Source of the DNA: Lachnospiraceae bacterium
Lineage (GTDB): Bacteria; Bacillota; Clostridia; Lachnospirales; Lachnospiraceae
Direction: 5' to 3'
Assembly: GCA_009779895.1 (NCBI GenBank)
Contig: WRBB01000004.1
Span: forward strand, 1-64,000
Length of the DNA stretch: 64,000 nt
The notes below the pieces were generated by a model that saw nothing but the letters and a program-made list of their open reading frames with translations, searched no databases and was not told the origin of the DNA. Made by a program: the position numbers and the translations under genes. Shown here one piece after another: positions 15,702 through 24,773 of the stretch; the first letter of the stretch is position 1; every line of letters starts with the position of its first letter.

Positions 15702-16499
15702 CTACCGAAAAGGGGAAAATCCCCAATCCACAAAAACTTCCATCGCTGTCTCACCGGTCATAAAATCAAGAAAGGATTCCGCAGCAGCCGGATTTTGACT
15801 GCCATACAAAATCGCCGCCGGATAAATCACCCTACCTGCCATCTCTACGGTGGCTACATCCACTACTTTTAAGTCAAATTCCACTGCATCAGTTAAATAT
15901 ACCATACCCATATCTACACTGGCTTCTCGTACTTGACCGGCTACTTCCCGGACATTAAAACCATAACTAATCACACCACTTGTGGCAAGTTTCTCGTGAT
16001 CAAGACCAAAATAAGTCAAAATTTCTTGGGCATAACGACCTACCGGCACATCCATATTACCCATGGCCATCCACACATCACCTGCTAAAAGTGCCTCTGC
16101 CATATCTTGAAAACTTTTAATATTCTTCGGATTTTCCGGTGCAACCACCAATACCGTTTTGTTTTCCAAAAAATCAACACGGGTAGCCTCTACCACAAGC
16201 CCCGCTTCACTTAGTTGTTCCATTTCCCGCAAAGCCGCTGAAATGAACACGTCTGCTTCTGCCCTTTCTTGAATCTGGGTAGACAAAGTGCCGGAAGAAT
16301 CAAAATTAAATATAATCACCGCATTTGGATTATCCTGCATATAAAGCGCAGCAACCTCTTCTAACGCACCGGACATAGAAGCTGCCGCAAATACGATAAT
16401 CTCTGTTTTCTCTGCATCACCGGAAACAGTTTCACCACCGCAACCAAACAAACCAAACGCAAACACAAATACCAAAATAAGTATCATCTTCTCTTTCAC
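15702..16499 (-). CDS. modA: Molybdate-binding lipoprotein
   Basis: A 265-residue periplasm-equivalent binding protein for molybdate or tungstate. Its lipobox is GLFGC (Cys20). Family motifs are VFAAASMSGALEEVA, NFDSSGTLSTQIQERAEADV and FISAA, with MAMGNMDVPVGRYAQEIL and VDMGMVYLTDA later on. The start is a GTG at 16499 with AAGGGG eight bases ahead; an internal ATG four codons on is possible. It lies 13 bases after leuS on the same strand. Confidence 0.9.
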   Translation of the reverse strand: MKEKMILILVFVFAFGLFGCGGETVSGDAEKTEIIVFAAASMSGALEEVAALYMQDNPNAVIIFNFDSSGTLSTQIQERAEADVFISAALREMEQLSEAGLVVEATRVDFLENKTVLVVAPENPKNIKSFQDMAEALLAGDVWMAMGNMDVPVGRYAQEILTYFGLDHEKLATSGVISYGFNVREVAGQVREASVDMGMVYLTDAVEFDLKVVDVATVEMAGRVIYPAAILYGSQNPAAAESFLDFMTGETAMEVFVDWGFSPFR

Positions 16500-16511
16500 C
16501 AGACAATCCCC

Positions 16512-18941
16512 TTACTTTTGTACGATATTAATAATCCGACCCGGCACATAAATCTCTTTTACAATCGTTCCTGTCAATCTATCTCCGATTGCCTCTTTGC
16601 CTGCTGCAATCGCCGTTTCTTTATCTGCGTCCGCTGAAATGGTAACAACAGCTTTTGTCTTTCCATTGATCTGCACGGCAATCTCAATTTCATCATCTTT
16701 TAGAAATTTCGTATCACAAACAGGCCAACCTGCTTTAAACACAGTATCTCTATGCCCCAATGAAGCCCACATTTCTTCCGCAAAATGCGGTGCCAGCGGT
16801 GATAATAATACCGCAAAGGTTTCTAATGTGCCTTTGTCTATGCCACCCATTTGTTTTGCCACATCAATCAGCTTATTATTGTATTCCATAAATCCGGAAA
16901 TCACCGTATTTAAACTAAAATTATCCAAGCGATGAGTAATATCATTTATCATCCTATGGCGCAATTTTAACATATCTTTTGTTTCATCCACCGGATTGTC
17001 CAAACTATCTTGCAGCAAATTATACAACTTGCGTAAGAATCGATTCACACCGTCAATACCCCTGTCATCCCACTCTGCGTCTAACTCCGGAGGACCAACA
17101 AACAATTCATACATGCGTAAAGAATCACAGCCATAATCATCCACCAAAGCATCGGGAGAGACTACATTTCCCAATGATTTACTCATTTTCTGCCCGTCTT
17201 CCCCGAGGATCATACCTTGATTAAACAGTTTCATAAATGGTTCCTCAAAATCAACCACACCAATATCGTACAAAAATTTCGTATAAAAACGAGAATACAA
17301 TAAATGCAACACCGCATGCTCTACGCCGCCAATATACATATCCACCGGAAGAAATTCTGCCATCTTTTCTTTTGAAACCAGCTCTTTTTCATTTTTGCTA
17401 TCCACATAACGCAAGAAATACCACGAAGACCCTGCCCATTGGGGCATGGTATTGGTTTCTCTTTTCGCTTTTTCACCACAGACAGGACAGGAACAATTGA
17501 CCCAATCTTCTATGCCGGCAAGTGGTGATTCTCCTGTGCCTGTAGGCTCGTAAGAGGCAACGTTCGGCAAACGCAAGGGCAACGCTTCCTCCGGCACCGG
17601 TACATTGCCACAGATTGGACAATGAATAATCGGAATCGGCTCACCCCAATAACGCTGACGTGAAAACACCCAATCCCTAAGTTTATAATTGACCGTCGCT
17701 TCGCCAAAGCCCGCCTGTGCAACCATGTGGGCCGCCTCTTTTTTCAGCACAGCCGACTCCATGCCATTCCAATCACCGGAATTTATCATACTTCCAACGG
17801 CCTCTGTATAAGCTTCTGTCATATCTTCTATGGCCACACCATCTTTAGCAATGACCTGACGAATGTGAATCCCGAATTTTTTTGCAAATTCAAAATCTCT
17901 GTCATCATGTGCAGGCACACACATAATAGCCCCTGTGCCATAATCAATCAAAACATAATCAGATATCCAAACCGGAATCCATTCCTTACTCAAAGGATTT
18001 CGCGCATAACTACCTGTAAAAACGCCTGTTTTTTCCTTATCTTGCATCCGATCTACATTGGACTTCATGGAAGCCGCATGGATATATGCCTCCCCCGCCT
18101 CCCTTTGTGCATCGGTTAATAATTTTTTTGCCAAATCGTGCTCCGGTGCCAATACCATAAAGGTGGCACCATAAAGGGTATCCGGACGTGTGGTATAAAC
18201 CCGGATCTTTTCTTCGCTCTCTTTTACCGCAAAATCTACTTCTGCCCCATATGATTTTCCAATCCAATCAGACTGCATTTTCCGAACCTTTTCCGGCCAA
18301 TCCAACTGATCTAAATCCTTTAACAAACGCTCCCCGTAAGCCGTAATCTTCAACATCCATTGACGCAAGTTTTTCTTTGTTACGGTACTGTTGCAACGCT
18401 CACAAGAGCCATTTACCACCTCTTCATTGGCCAAACCTGTTTTACAAGACGGGCACCAATTGATTGGAAATTCTTTCTCGTAGGCCAAACCTTTTTTAAA
18501 CATCTGCACAAATATCCACTGCGTCCACTTATAAAACCCAGGATCTGTGGTATTTACTTCCATATCCCAATCATAAAGGGCGGCGATTTGATCTATTTGA
18601 AGTTTTATTTTTTCTACATTTTCTGCTGTAGAAATAGCCGGATGAACCCCCATTTTTATGGCATAGTTCTCCGCCGGCAAACCAAAAGCATCCCAACCCA
18701 TGGGATGTACAATATACTTTCCTTGTTGCAATTTATAACGACTCCATACATCAGAAATCACATAACCACGCCAATGTCCTACATGAAGACCATTTGCAGA
18801 AGGATAAGGAAACATATCCAAACAATAGTACTTTTCTTTTTTGTTGCCATCTTCGTCCACCGGGGTATTAATGGGGTTTTCTGCCCATCTCTCTGCCCAT
18901 TTTTTTTCAATTGCTTTGTGATTGTAAATACGCTTCGACAT
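16512..18941 (-). CDS. leuS: Leucyl-tRNA synthetase
   Basis: The full-length 809-residue bacterial enzyme that charges tRNA-Leu. The HIGH motif is HVGH (53-56) within PYPSANGLHVGHWRGY; the KMSKS loop is EDGQKMSKSLGN (about residue 583). The zinc-like cysteines CPSCKTG/CERCN and CPICGN/CPVCGEK and the editing (CP1) domain are present, then the anticodon-binding domain and the C-terminal domain. Only 31 bases separate it from the ZIP gene upstream, so there is no room for a T-box leader of its own. Confidence 0.98.
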   Translation of the reverse strand: MSKRIYNHKAIEKKWAERWAENPINTPVDEDGNKKEKYYCLDMFPYPSANGLHVGHWRGYVISDVWSRYKLQQGKYIVHPMGWDAFGLPAENYAIKMGVHPAISTAENVEKIKLQIDQIAALYDWDMEVNTTDPGFYKWTQWIFVQMFKKGLAYEKEFPINWCPSCKTGLANEEVVNGSCERCNSTVTKKNLRQWMLKITAYGERLLKDLDQLDWPEKVRKMQSDWIGKSYGAEVDFAVKESEEKIRVYTTRPDTLYGATFMVLAPEHDLAKKLLTDAQREAGEAYIHAASMKSNVDRMQDKEKTGVFTGSYARNPLSKEWIPVWISDYVLIDYGTGAIMCVPAHDDRDFEFAKKFGIHIRQVIAKDGVAIEDMTEAYTEAVGSMINSGDWNGMESAVLKKEAAHMVAQAGFGEATVNYKLRDWVFSRQRYWGEPIPIIHCPICGNVPVPEEALPLRLPNVASYEPTGTGESPLAGIEDWVNCSCPVCGEKAKRETNTMPQWAGSSWYFLRYVDSKNEKELVSKEKMAEFLPVDMYIGGVEHAVLHLLYSRFYTKFLYDIGVVDFEEPFMKLFNQGMILGEDGQKMSKSLGNVVSPDALVDDYGCDSLRMYELFVGPPELDAEWDDRGIDGVNRFLRKLYNLLQDSLDNPVDETKDMLKLRHRMINDITHRLDNFSLNTVISGFMEYNNKLIDVAKQMGGIDKGTLETFAVLLSPLAPHFAEEMWASLGHRDTVFKAGWPVCDTKFLKDDEIEIAVQINGKTKAVVTISADADKETAIAAGKEAIGDRLTGTIVKEIYVPGRIINIVQK

Positions 18942-18972
18942 TTTTTATCCTTCCTATGTAGAACAATAATAA

Positions 18973-19755
18973 TTATATAGCCAAATCAGTGGCCATCAAA
19001 ATAATAAAACCGGCCGCCACACCAATTGTAGCAATATTTGAGTGCTCACCCTCCATGGCCTCCGGAATCAATTCCTCTACCACAACATAAATCATAGCAC
19101 CCGCAGCAAAAGCCAACACATAAGGTAATATCGGCTCTATCAGCGTCGTAATTCCCATCGTGATAAAAGCAGCAATCGGCTCTACTACCCCTGAACCAAA
19201 TCCCGCTGCCACTGATTTCCTCCTGGAAAGCCCTGCATCCCGTAAGGACACGGAAACAATCGCTCCCTCCGGAAAGTTGTGCAATGCTATGGCTCCTGCC
19301 AAAACAAAGGCACCGGCAATCGTCAATACCTGATTGCCCGACAGCGCACCGGCAAATGCCACACCAACCGCCATACCCTCCGGTATATTATGCAAGGTCA
19401 CGGCAAACGCCAACATCGTCGGTTTTTTGAATTTACTTGTATAAAGGCCCTCCGGCTTTTTGGCACTTTTGTGCAAATGGGGTATCACCGTATCTAAAAC
19501 CAATAAAAACAAAATACCCAGAAGAAAACCAATGGATGGCGCCAACCAAGGAATACCGCCTTGCGCCTTCACCAAATCAATCGCCGGTTCTAAAAGAGAG
19601 AAAAAAGCTGCCGCAATCATCACACCCGATGCAAAACCAAATAACAATTTTCGCCAAAACGGACGCAACTGCTCCTTGATACCTAGTGCCAACAATGAAC
19701 CCAAACCTGTTCCAACCAAAGGTAAAAACATCCCAATTACTACATATGCGCTCAT
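18973..19755 (-). CDS. ZIP-family metal (zinc) transporter
   Basis: A 260-residue membrane protein with about eight helices. Metal-pathway motifs of the ZIP family are clear: LHNIPEGMAVGVAFAG in helix 4 and ALHNFPEGAIVSVSLRDAG in helix 5, then VVEELIPEA near the end. The loop between helices 3 and 4 is short (HLHKSAKKPEG). GGGAGG five bases ahead marks the ATG at 19755. It resembles the GufA/ZupT branch, which imports zinc and other divalent ions. It leads the leuS-modABC run. Confidence 0.9.
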   Translation of the reverse strand: MSAYVVIGMFLPLVGTGLGSLLALGIKEQLRPFWRKLLFGFASGVMIAAAFFSLLEPAIDLVKAQGGIPWLAPSIGFLLGILFLLVLDTVIPHLHKSAKKPEGLYTSKFKKPTMLAFAVTLHNIPEGMAVGVAFAGALSGNQVLTIAGAFVLAGAIALHNFPEGAIVSVSLRDAGLSRRKSVAAGFGSGVVEPIAAFITMGITTLIEPILPYVLAFAAGAMIYVVVEELIPEAMEGEHSNIATIGVAAGFIILMATDLAI

Positions 19756-19785
19756 AGAAACCTCCCTTTCCACAAACTATTTACC

Positions 19786-19859
19786 AGTATACCATTCTCC
19801 TAATATAAATGCCTAGTATTTCCCGGAAAAAAATAGACACCTGATATTTTTTGTCTATT
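19786..19859 (-). promoter_or_regulatory. Candidate promoter and inverted repeat upstream of the ZIP gene
   Basis: The minus strand has an extended -10 (TGG-TATACT, 19786-19791 on the plus strand as AGTATA) about 30 bases before the ZIP start. Further upstream AATAGACA (19832-19839) and TGTCTATT (19852-19859) form an exact 8-bp inverted repeat, placed between the divergent promoters. It could be a metal-regulator operator or a hairpin. Confidence 0.35.
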
Positions 19860-19872
19860 TTGTCTTTTATTC

Positions 19873-19901
19873 TTGTCCAAAATCAACTTCCATAGTATAA
19901 T
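19873..19901 (+). promoter_or_regulatory. Sigma-A promoter of the P-loop gene
   Basis: TTGTCC (19873-19878), exactly 17 bases, TATAAT (19896-19901), about 60 bases before the ATG at 19963. Confidence 0.65.
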
Positions 19902-19962
19902 AAACACAACAAATTGTAGTAACAAAGTAAATCACTACATAAAGTAAAGGAGAGACAAAGCC

Positions 19963-20391
19963 ATGGTGAATATCATTACAGGTCCAAAGGGTAGCGGCAA
20001 AACCCAGCACATGATTGCACTCGCAAATGAAAAAGTGAACAATTGCATCGGAAATGTCGTATTAATTAAAAAAAGTCTCAAAGGCACATCAAAAGCAGAT
20101 TTCAAACTTCGCGTCATTTGTATGGAAGAATACAAAGACATCCTCACACTAGAAGAATTTGTTGGTTTTATTTACGGCATGTTAGCCGGAAACCACGACA
20201 TCTCAACTGTCTTTATAGACGGTATACTCAAACAAGCAAATATCAATCTGGATAGCTTACCTGATTTCCTTCAAAAAATACAAAAAATTTCGGAAAATAG
20301 CAATATTGATTTTGTACTTAGCGTAAGTGCAAAAGAAGATAACATGCCTAAAATAGATACCAACAAATATACTGTACTTGCTCACGCGTAA
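19963..20391 (+). CDS. Small P-loop ATP-binding protein
   Basis: A 142-residue protein with a canonical Walker A at its start, GPKGSGKTQHM (residues 7-17), and a Walker B-like ISTVFIDG near residue 85. No further domain or partner is recognised. It has its own promoter and a strong terminator, so it appears to be a single-gene unit. The compact length suggests a bare P-loop core; the function is unknown. Confidence 0.75.
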   Translation: MVNIITGPKGSGKTQHMIALANEKVNNCIGNVVLIKKSLKGTSKADFKLRVICMEEYKDILTLEEFVGFIYGMLAGNHDISTVFIDGILKQANINLDSLPDFLQKIQKISENSNIDFVLSVSAKEDNMPKIDTNKYTVLAHA

Positions 20392-20408
20392 TGATCAAAT
20401 ATGCTTTA

Positions 20409-20455
20409 TCCCTTTGTTTCTTTGGCAATAAACCAAAGAAACAAGGGAATTTTTA
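20409..20455 (+). terminator. Strong terminator after the P-loop gene
   Basis: TCCCTTTGTTTCTTTGG (20409-20425) pairs with CCAAAGAAACAAGGGA (20433-20448) with one bulged T, loop of seven, then ATTTTTAC. It lies between convergent genes and probably serves both. Confidence 0.85.
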
Positions 20456-20470
20456 CTTTAAGGGGATTTT

Positions 20471-21511
20471 TCATTGTAATAAATCCTGAAGGAACATCTC
20501 TACAATCTCCTCCGGTGTCGCCCATGAAGTTACCAAACGAACCACCACGGGTTTGCCTTTCTCTTTGACAGGCAACCATTCATAAAAATCATATCGTTCT
20601 TTCATTTTTTCCCAAACCAAATAGGGCAAAACCGGAAATATTTGATTGCTTTGCGGCTCACTGTAAAAATCAAAATCCAACTTACGCATACCATAGGCCA
20701 ACTTTTGTGCCATATCATTGGCATGCAAAGCCAATGTATCATACAAAGGCGTATCACCGGCAAACAACGCCATAAATTGTAAACTCACCGCCGTTCCTTT
20801 TGCCAACATCGCTCCTTTTTGTTTGACATGGTAACGAAACCATTCTTGTAACCCGGCGTTACAAATAACAACCGCCTCACCAAATAATGCGCCGTTTTTC
20901 GTGCCGCCAATATAAAACGTATCCACCAACTCGGCCACATCTGCATAAGTCATATCACAATGATCACTGTTTAGACCCATCCCCAAACGTGCCCCATCCA
21001 AATGCAAATACAAGTTATATTTTTTACAACAGGCTGAAATCGCCTCTAATTCATCCTTGCTATAAATCGTGCCTGTTTCTGTAGCTTGGGAAATAAAAAC
21101 CAACTTTGGTTTCACCATATGCTCATCTCTATGCAGGTTTAAAACACCCTCGATATCTTCGGGGTTTAATTTACCATCTCTCCCTTTTACCGTGCAGATT
21201 TTATGGCCCGTCGCCTCAATCGCCCCCGTTTCATGGGTGGCAATATGCGCACTCTCACATGCAATCACCGACTCATAAGGACGCAATATAGAAGAAATGC
21301 ACACCAAATTTGCTTGGGTACCACCGGTCAAAAAATGAATCTGTGCATCCGGTCGCTTTATTTTTGCTTTAATTACCTCTTTTGCCGCACAAGTATAACC
21401 ATCTAAACCATATCCGTCAAATTGTTTATTGCCAATCTGCGCCAAAGCTGCCAAGACCTGAGGATGTGCCAATTCACTGTAATCATTTTTGAAACTATAT
21501 TTTACCGTCAT
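20471..21511 (-). CDS. Low-specificity threonine aldolase family, PLP-dependent
   Basis: A 346-residue enzyme of the beta-eliminating lyase/threonine aldolase family, which cleaves L-threonine or allo-threonine to glycine and acetaldehyde. The PLP lysine lies in YIGGTKNGALFGEA (about residue 200), preceded by LHLDGARLGMGL, which carries the cofactor-binding aspartate. The N-terminal FKNDYSELAHPQVL and TGGTQANLVCISSIL match the family. AAAGGG precedes the ATG. It is convergent with the P-loop gene and stands alone. Confidence 0.88.
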   Translation of the reverse strand: MTVKYSFKNDYSELAHPQVLAALAQIGNKQFDGYGLDGYTCAAKEVIKAKIKRPDAQIHFLTGGTQANLVCISSILRPYESVIACESAHIATHETGAIEATGHKICTVKGRDGKLNPEDIEGVLNLHRDEHMVKPKLVFISQATETGTIYSKDELEAISACCKKYNLYLHLDGARLGMGLNSDHCDMTYADVAELVDTFYIGGTKNGALFGEAVVICNAGLQEWFRYHVKQKGAMLAKGTAVSLQFMALFAGDTPLYDTLALHANDMAQKLAYGMRKLDFDFYSEPQSNQIFPVLPYLVWEKMKERYDFYEWLPVKEKGKPVVVRLVTSWATPEEIVEMFLQDLLQ

Positions 21512-21601
21512 TCTTTTTTCCCTTTATTTTTCTCTTCTTTTTCATTATAATAATAATTGTATCTTGAACTTATGTCTAAGTCAACAAAAGAGGGTCAATG
21601 T

Positions 21602-22756
21602 ATGAACAATCTAATCTATTTGGACAATGCCGCCACTTCCTTTCCCAAACCGGAATGTGTCTATTTGGCCGTAAACAAAGCCTTACGTGAATCCTGCGGC
21701 AATCCCGGACGCTCCGGACATAAGCTCTCACTCGCTGCCAATCAAACGATTCATGAGGCACGTCTTCTGTGTGCCCGCTTATTACATGCAAAAAAACCGG
21801 AACAAATTATTTTTACCAACAACGCAACCACCGCCTTAAACATTGCCATCAAAGGTTTGTTGCAACCGGGTGATCATGTTATTACCAGCTCTTTGGAGCA
21901 TAACTCTGTGGCCAGGCCACTCAAACACATGGAAGCACAAGGGGTTGAAGTAAGTAAAATACCCACAGATTTCATACATGGTCTCAATGGCAATGTTATA
22001 AAACCTTATCAAAAAACCAATACAAAACTGGTCGTTTGTACACATATTTCCAATGTAACAGGCACAATCAATGACATTGCATCCATCGGTGCTTTTTGCC
22101 GAAAACAAGGCATTTTGTTTTTGGTAGATGCCGCCCAATCCATTGGAACAAAACCCATTGATGTAGAAAGTATGTGTATTGATATGCTGGCCTTTCCCGG
22201 CCACAAAGGTTTGCTGGGACCACAAGGTACAGGCGGCTTGTACCTCAAACCGGGGCTACCACTAAATACCATCATAGAAGGAGGAACCGGAAGTACTTCT
22301 GAATCCTTGATTCAACCGGAAAACTTGCCAGAACGATTTGAAAGTGGCACTGCCAATACGCCCGGATTGGCTGGATTGGCCGCGGGCATACGCTTTATAT
22401 TAGATACAGGCATCGATACAATCTCCGCACATGAAACAAACTTGACCCAACAACTCATCGAAGGAATTTTGAAGATAGAGCAGATTCAATTGATAGAACC
22501 AAACATCATTCCCGGACGGGGGAGTGTGGTTTCTATTTGTTTTTCTCACATTTCTGTCGCGGAGGCTGCGCTTATCATGGATTCCGCTTTTCAAATCGCC
22601 GTTCGCAGCGGACTGCATTGCGCTCCGGACGCCCATCAAACCGCCGGAACCTTAAAAACAGGAGGAACCTTACGCATTAGCCCAAATTATTTCAATACCA
22701 CAGAAGATATCAATCAATGCTTAGAAGCACTTCAATTAATTGCAAAAGGGAGATAA
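21602..22756 (+). CDS. Class V aminotransferase, cysteine desulfurase-like
   Basis: A 384-residue PLP enzyme of the NifS/SufS/CsdA family, which takes sulfur (or selenium) from cysteine. The N-terminus LIYLDNAATSFPKPECV, HNSVARPL, VDAAQSIGT and PLP lysine in FPGHKGLLGPQGTGGLY are present. The reactive cysteine is in RSGLHCAPDAH (about 340). GAGGG sits ahead of the ATG at 21602; the frame stays open upstream but lacks a better start. The next gene, two bases on, is an E1-like adenylyltransferase, so the two probably act together in sulfur transfer. Confidence 0.88.
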   Translation: MNNLIYLDNAATSFPKPECVYLAVNKALRESCGNPGRSGHKLSLAANQTIHEARLLCARLLHAKKPEQIIFTNNATTALNIAIKGLLQPGDHVITSSLEHNSVARPLKHMEAQGVEVSKIPTDFIHGLNGNVIKPYQKTNTKLVVCTHISNVTGTINDIASIGAFCRKQGILFLVDAAQSIGTKPIDVESMCIDMLAFPGHKGLLGPQGTGGLYLKPGLPLNTIIEGGTGSTSESLIQPENLPERFESGTANTPGLAGLAAGIRFILDTGIDTISAHETNLTQQLIEGILKIEQIQLIEPNIIPGRGSVVSICFSHISVAEAALIMDSAFQIAVRSGLHCAPDAHQTAGTLKTGGTLRISPNYFNTTEDINQCLEALQLIAKGR

Positions 22757-22758
22757 CA

Positions 22759-23778
22759 ATGGAACGATATGCCAGACAAACTGTGTACCACCACATTGGG
22801 AAAGAAGGACAAAAAAAACTTTTACATGCACGGGTAACCATCATTGGCATGGGTGCTTTGGGTACTGTTGCCGCCAACAATCTCTGTCGTAGTGGCGTAG
22901 GCTTTTTACGCATGATTGACCGTGATTATGTAGAATTGAGCAATCTGCAACGCCAAATTTTATATGATGAAACCGATGTAAAAGCAAGCCTGCCCAAAGT
23001 GATTGCCGCAACCAATCACCTAAAAGCCATCAATTCCGACATCCACTTTGAACCCGTTATAGCCGATGTAAATTCAGCCAATATTGGGGATTTTATCAAA
23101 GATGTGGATTTGGTTTTGGATGCCACAGACAATTTGCCCATACGTCTTTTAATCAACGAAAGTTGTATCAAATTTCACATTCCTTGGATCTATTGTGCTG
23201 CCTTGGGCAGTGAGGGTATGACTTTGAATATATTGCCCGACAGCAACGGACCTTGCTTACGTTGTTTTATAGATGAAACTAAATCTACAGAGCAAACTTG
23301 CAGCAGCTATGGTGTTTTGAATATGACAACCAACATCATGGCTTCATTGCAAACTTCCGAAGCACTAAAAATATTGTTAACTTCCGATGAGATACGCAAG
23401 GAATTGCTGTGTGTCGATTTATGGGAAAATACCTTTCAGCTTATTCCCTTGCAAAAAAACGAGCATTGCCCCGTCTGTGTAGAACATAAGTACAAACTCT
23501 TGGAACAAATGCCCGGCGCTTATACCACCTCACTATGCGGCACAGACTCTATTCAAGTGATACCGGCAGGAAATAGGAAAATTGATTTGGCTATTTTTGC
23601 AGAACGTTTGAAAAAAATCGGCACGGTTCATCTTACACCCTATTCCCTTACCTTTATAGATAACCGCTATGAAATACATCTATTTCAGGATGGCCGTTCC
23701 ATTATCAAACATGTTTTGGATGAAAATCAAGCCAAATCCGTGTATACAGAATACATTGGATTAGCCATAGCAAATTAA
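22759..23778 (+). CDS. MoeB/ThiF/HesA-family adenylyltransferase
   Basis: A 339-residue E1-like enzyme that adenylates the C-terminal glycine of a sulfur-carrier protein. The nucleotide-binding loop is IIGMGALGTVAANNLCRSG (about 29-47), followed by IDRDYVELSNLQRQILY and VLDATDN. The zinc tetrad is GPCLRCF and HCPVC. A tail of about 90 residues after the E1 core has a beta-rich look and no family I recognise. It starts three bases after the desulfurase stop, with AAAAGGGAG as ribosome site. No MoaD or ThiS carrier is encoded nearby. Confidence 0.87.
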   Translation: MERYARQTVYHHIGKEGQKKLLHARVTIIGMGALGTVAANNLCRSGVGFLRMIDRDYVELSNLQRQILYDETDVKASLPKVIAATNHLKAINSDIHFEPVIADVNSANIGDFIKDVDLVLDATDNLPIRLLINESCIKFHIPWIYCAALGSEGMTLNILPDSNGPCLRCFIDETKSTEQTCSSYGVLNMTTNIMASLQTSEALKILLTSDEIRKELLCVDLWENTFQLIPLQKNEHCPVCVEHKYKLLEQMPGAYTTSLCGTDSIQVIPAGNRKIDLAIFAERLKKIGTVHLTPYSLTFIDNRYEIHLFQDGRSIIKHVLDENQAKSVYTEYIGLAIAN

Positions 23779-23806
23779 AATACGTTCCATGATTTTTTAT
23801 TTCTCC

Positions 23807-24193
23807 CTATACCACTTTGAGACGGCCGCTAAAAAGACGACGTGCTATCTTTGCCGATGTTAAAGTATACATCGTCGAAATGTAAAAATACTCCTGACTT
23901 TCATCCAACTTGATGCCAATAATCACATCGTCTTCCCCATAAGTCTTTACCAGTTCAATGGTATCCGCCCCGTACTCATGGGGGTTGATACCTATGTAAT
24001 CCGGATTGGCAACAATTTCTGAAAGCTTACACAAGTACTTCAAACAATTATAATGTCTCCGCTTTTTGATATGGATTTCCAAACCCTTGGAATAACAAAT
24101 GCGCGTTCCGCCTAAATCCAAACCCAAAACTTCATTGAATACTGTACTAAACTTGCCAGCTGTTTTCATACTGTTGCATTTAATCTTAGACAA
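23807..24193 (-). CDS. Stand-alone PBECR-type nuclease-domain protein
   Basis: A 128-residue protein resembling the phage-Barnase-EndoU-ColicinE5/D-RelE (PBECR) nuclease fold: LEIHIKKRRHYNC, NPDYIGINPHE, DDVIIGIKLDESQEYFYIST and a C-terminal RRLFSGRLK occur in the family order. Such domains are often toxin or phage head-associated effector tips; here the domain stands alone with no immunity gene or phage genes beside it. The start is a TTG at 24193 with GGGGGGAG six bases ahead. The function in the host is unknown. Confidence 0.65.
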   Translation of the reverse strand: MSKIKCNSMKTAGKFSTVFNEVLGLDLGGTRICYSKGLEIHIKKRRHYNCLKYLCKLSEIVANPDYIGINPHEYGADTIELVKTYGEDDVIIGIKLDESQEYFYISTMYTLTSAKIARRLFSGRLKVV

Positions 24194-24307
24194 GACAATC
24201 TCCCCCCTTCTGAAATGGACAAAAGATAGAGATATTTGTTATCTATATTATACAACAGTATTCGCTTTTTTGAAATAATTATTTTAAATTTTCAGATATT
24301 TCAAGCG

Positions 24308-24637
24308 TTATATGTGAATTACTTGGTCGGCGCGCGCCATAATTGTTACAATTTCTGTCATATTGCTCACTGTGCCTACCGCCAACACCTCCTGTAGACT
24401 ATAATAATCCACACAGGAACCACAAATTAAAATCTTTGTACCTTTTTCTTCTAGCTTTTGCAAATCCTTGAAAGCGTTCGAATCTTTTACTGTCACGTAA
24501 ACACCTGTGTTTATAAAAATAATCTCTTTTGGTACTTGCGACAATTCACTTAAGGTATAAATATAATTTTTCAATAGGGTTTTCCCCAAGACTTCCGGAC
24601 CCTTACCAAATGTTTCACCGCTAATCACAATCGTCAT
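24308..24637 (-). CDS. DsrE-like protein, YedF C-terminal domain type
   Basis: A 109-residue DsrE/DsrF-fold protein matching the C-terminal half of the selenium-metabolism protein YedF (GETFGKGPEVLGKTLLKNYI, KILICGSCVDYY, VGTVSNMTEIVTIM). The single cysteine pair CGSC could carry sulfur or selenium. The TusA-like N-terminal domain of full YedF is missing. AAGGAG lies ahead of the ATG at 24637. Its neighbours, a desulfurase and an E1-like enzyme about 1 kb away on the other strand, suggest sulfur/selenium handling. Confidence 0.75.
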   Translation of the reverse strand: MTIVISGETFGKGPEVLGKTLLKNYIYTLSELSQVPKEIIFINTGVYVTVKDSNAFKDLQKLEEKGTKILICGSCVDYYSLQEVLAVGTVSNMTEIVTIMARADQVIHI

Positions 24638-24773
24638 TTTTCTCTCCTTAATATGCTCTTTGTTGGAATTTCCTGCAATTATGATACCATTTCCGGTGGT
24701 AAAAATGCAAAACATATATCAGCCTTGCATTTACCCCTTGCGACCGGCTCCAACCTCTGCTAAACTCTAAATC

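Noticed and set aside
18942..18972. T-box riboswitch before leuS
   Set aside because: Only 31 bases separate leuS from the ZIP gene, far too short for a T-box.
23807..24637. Prophage remnant suggested by the PBECR domain
   Set aside because: No capsid, tail, integrase or attachment-site repeats are visible nearby.
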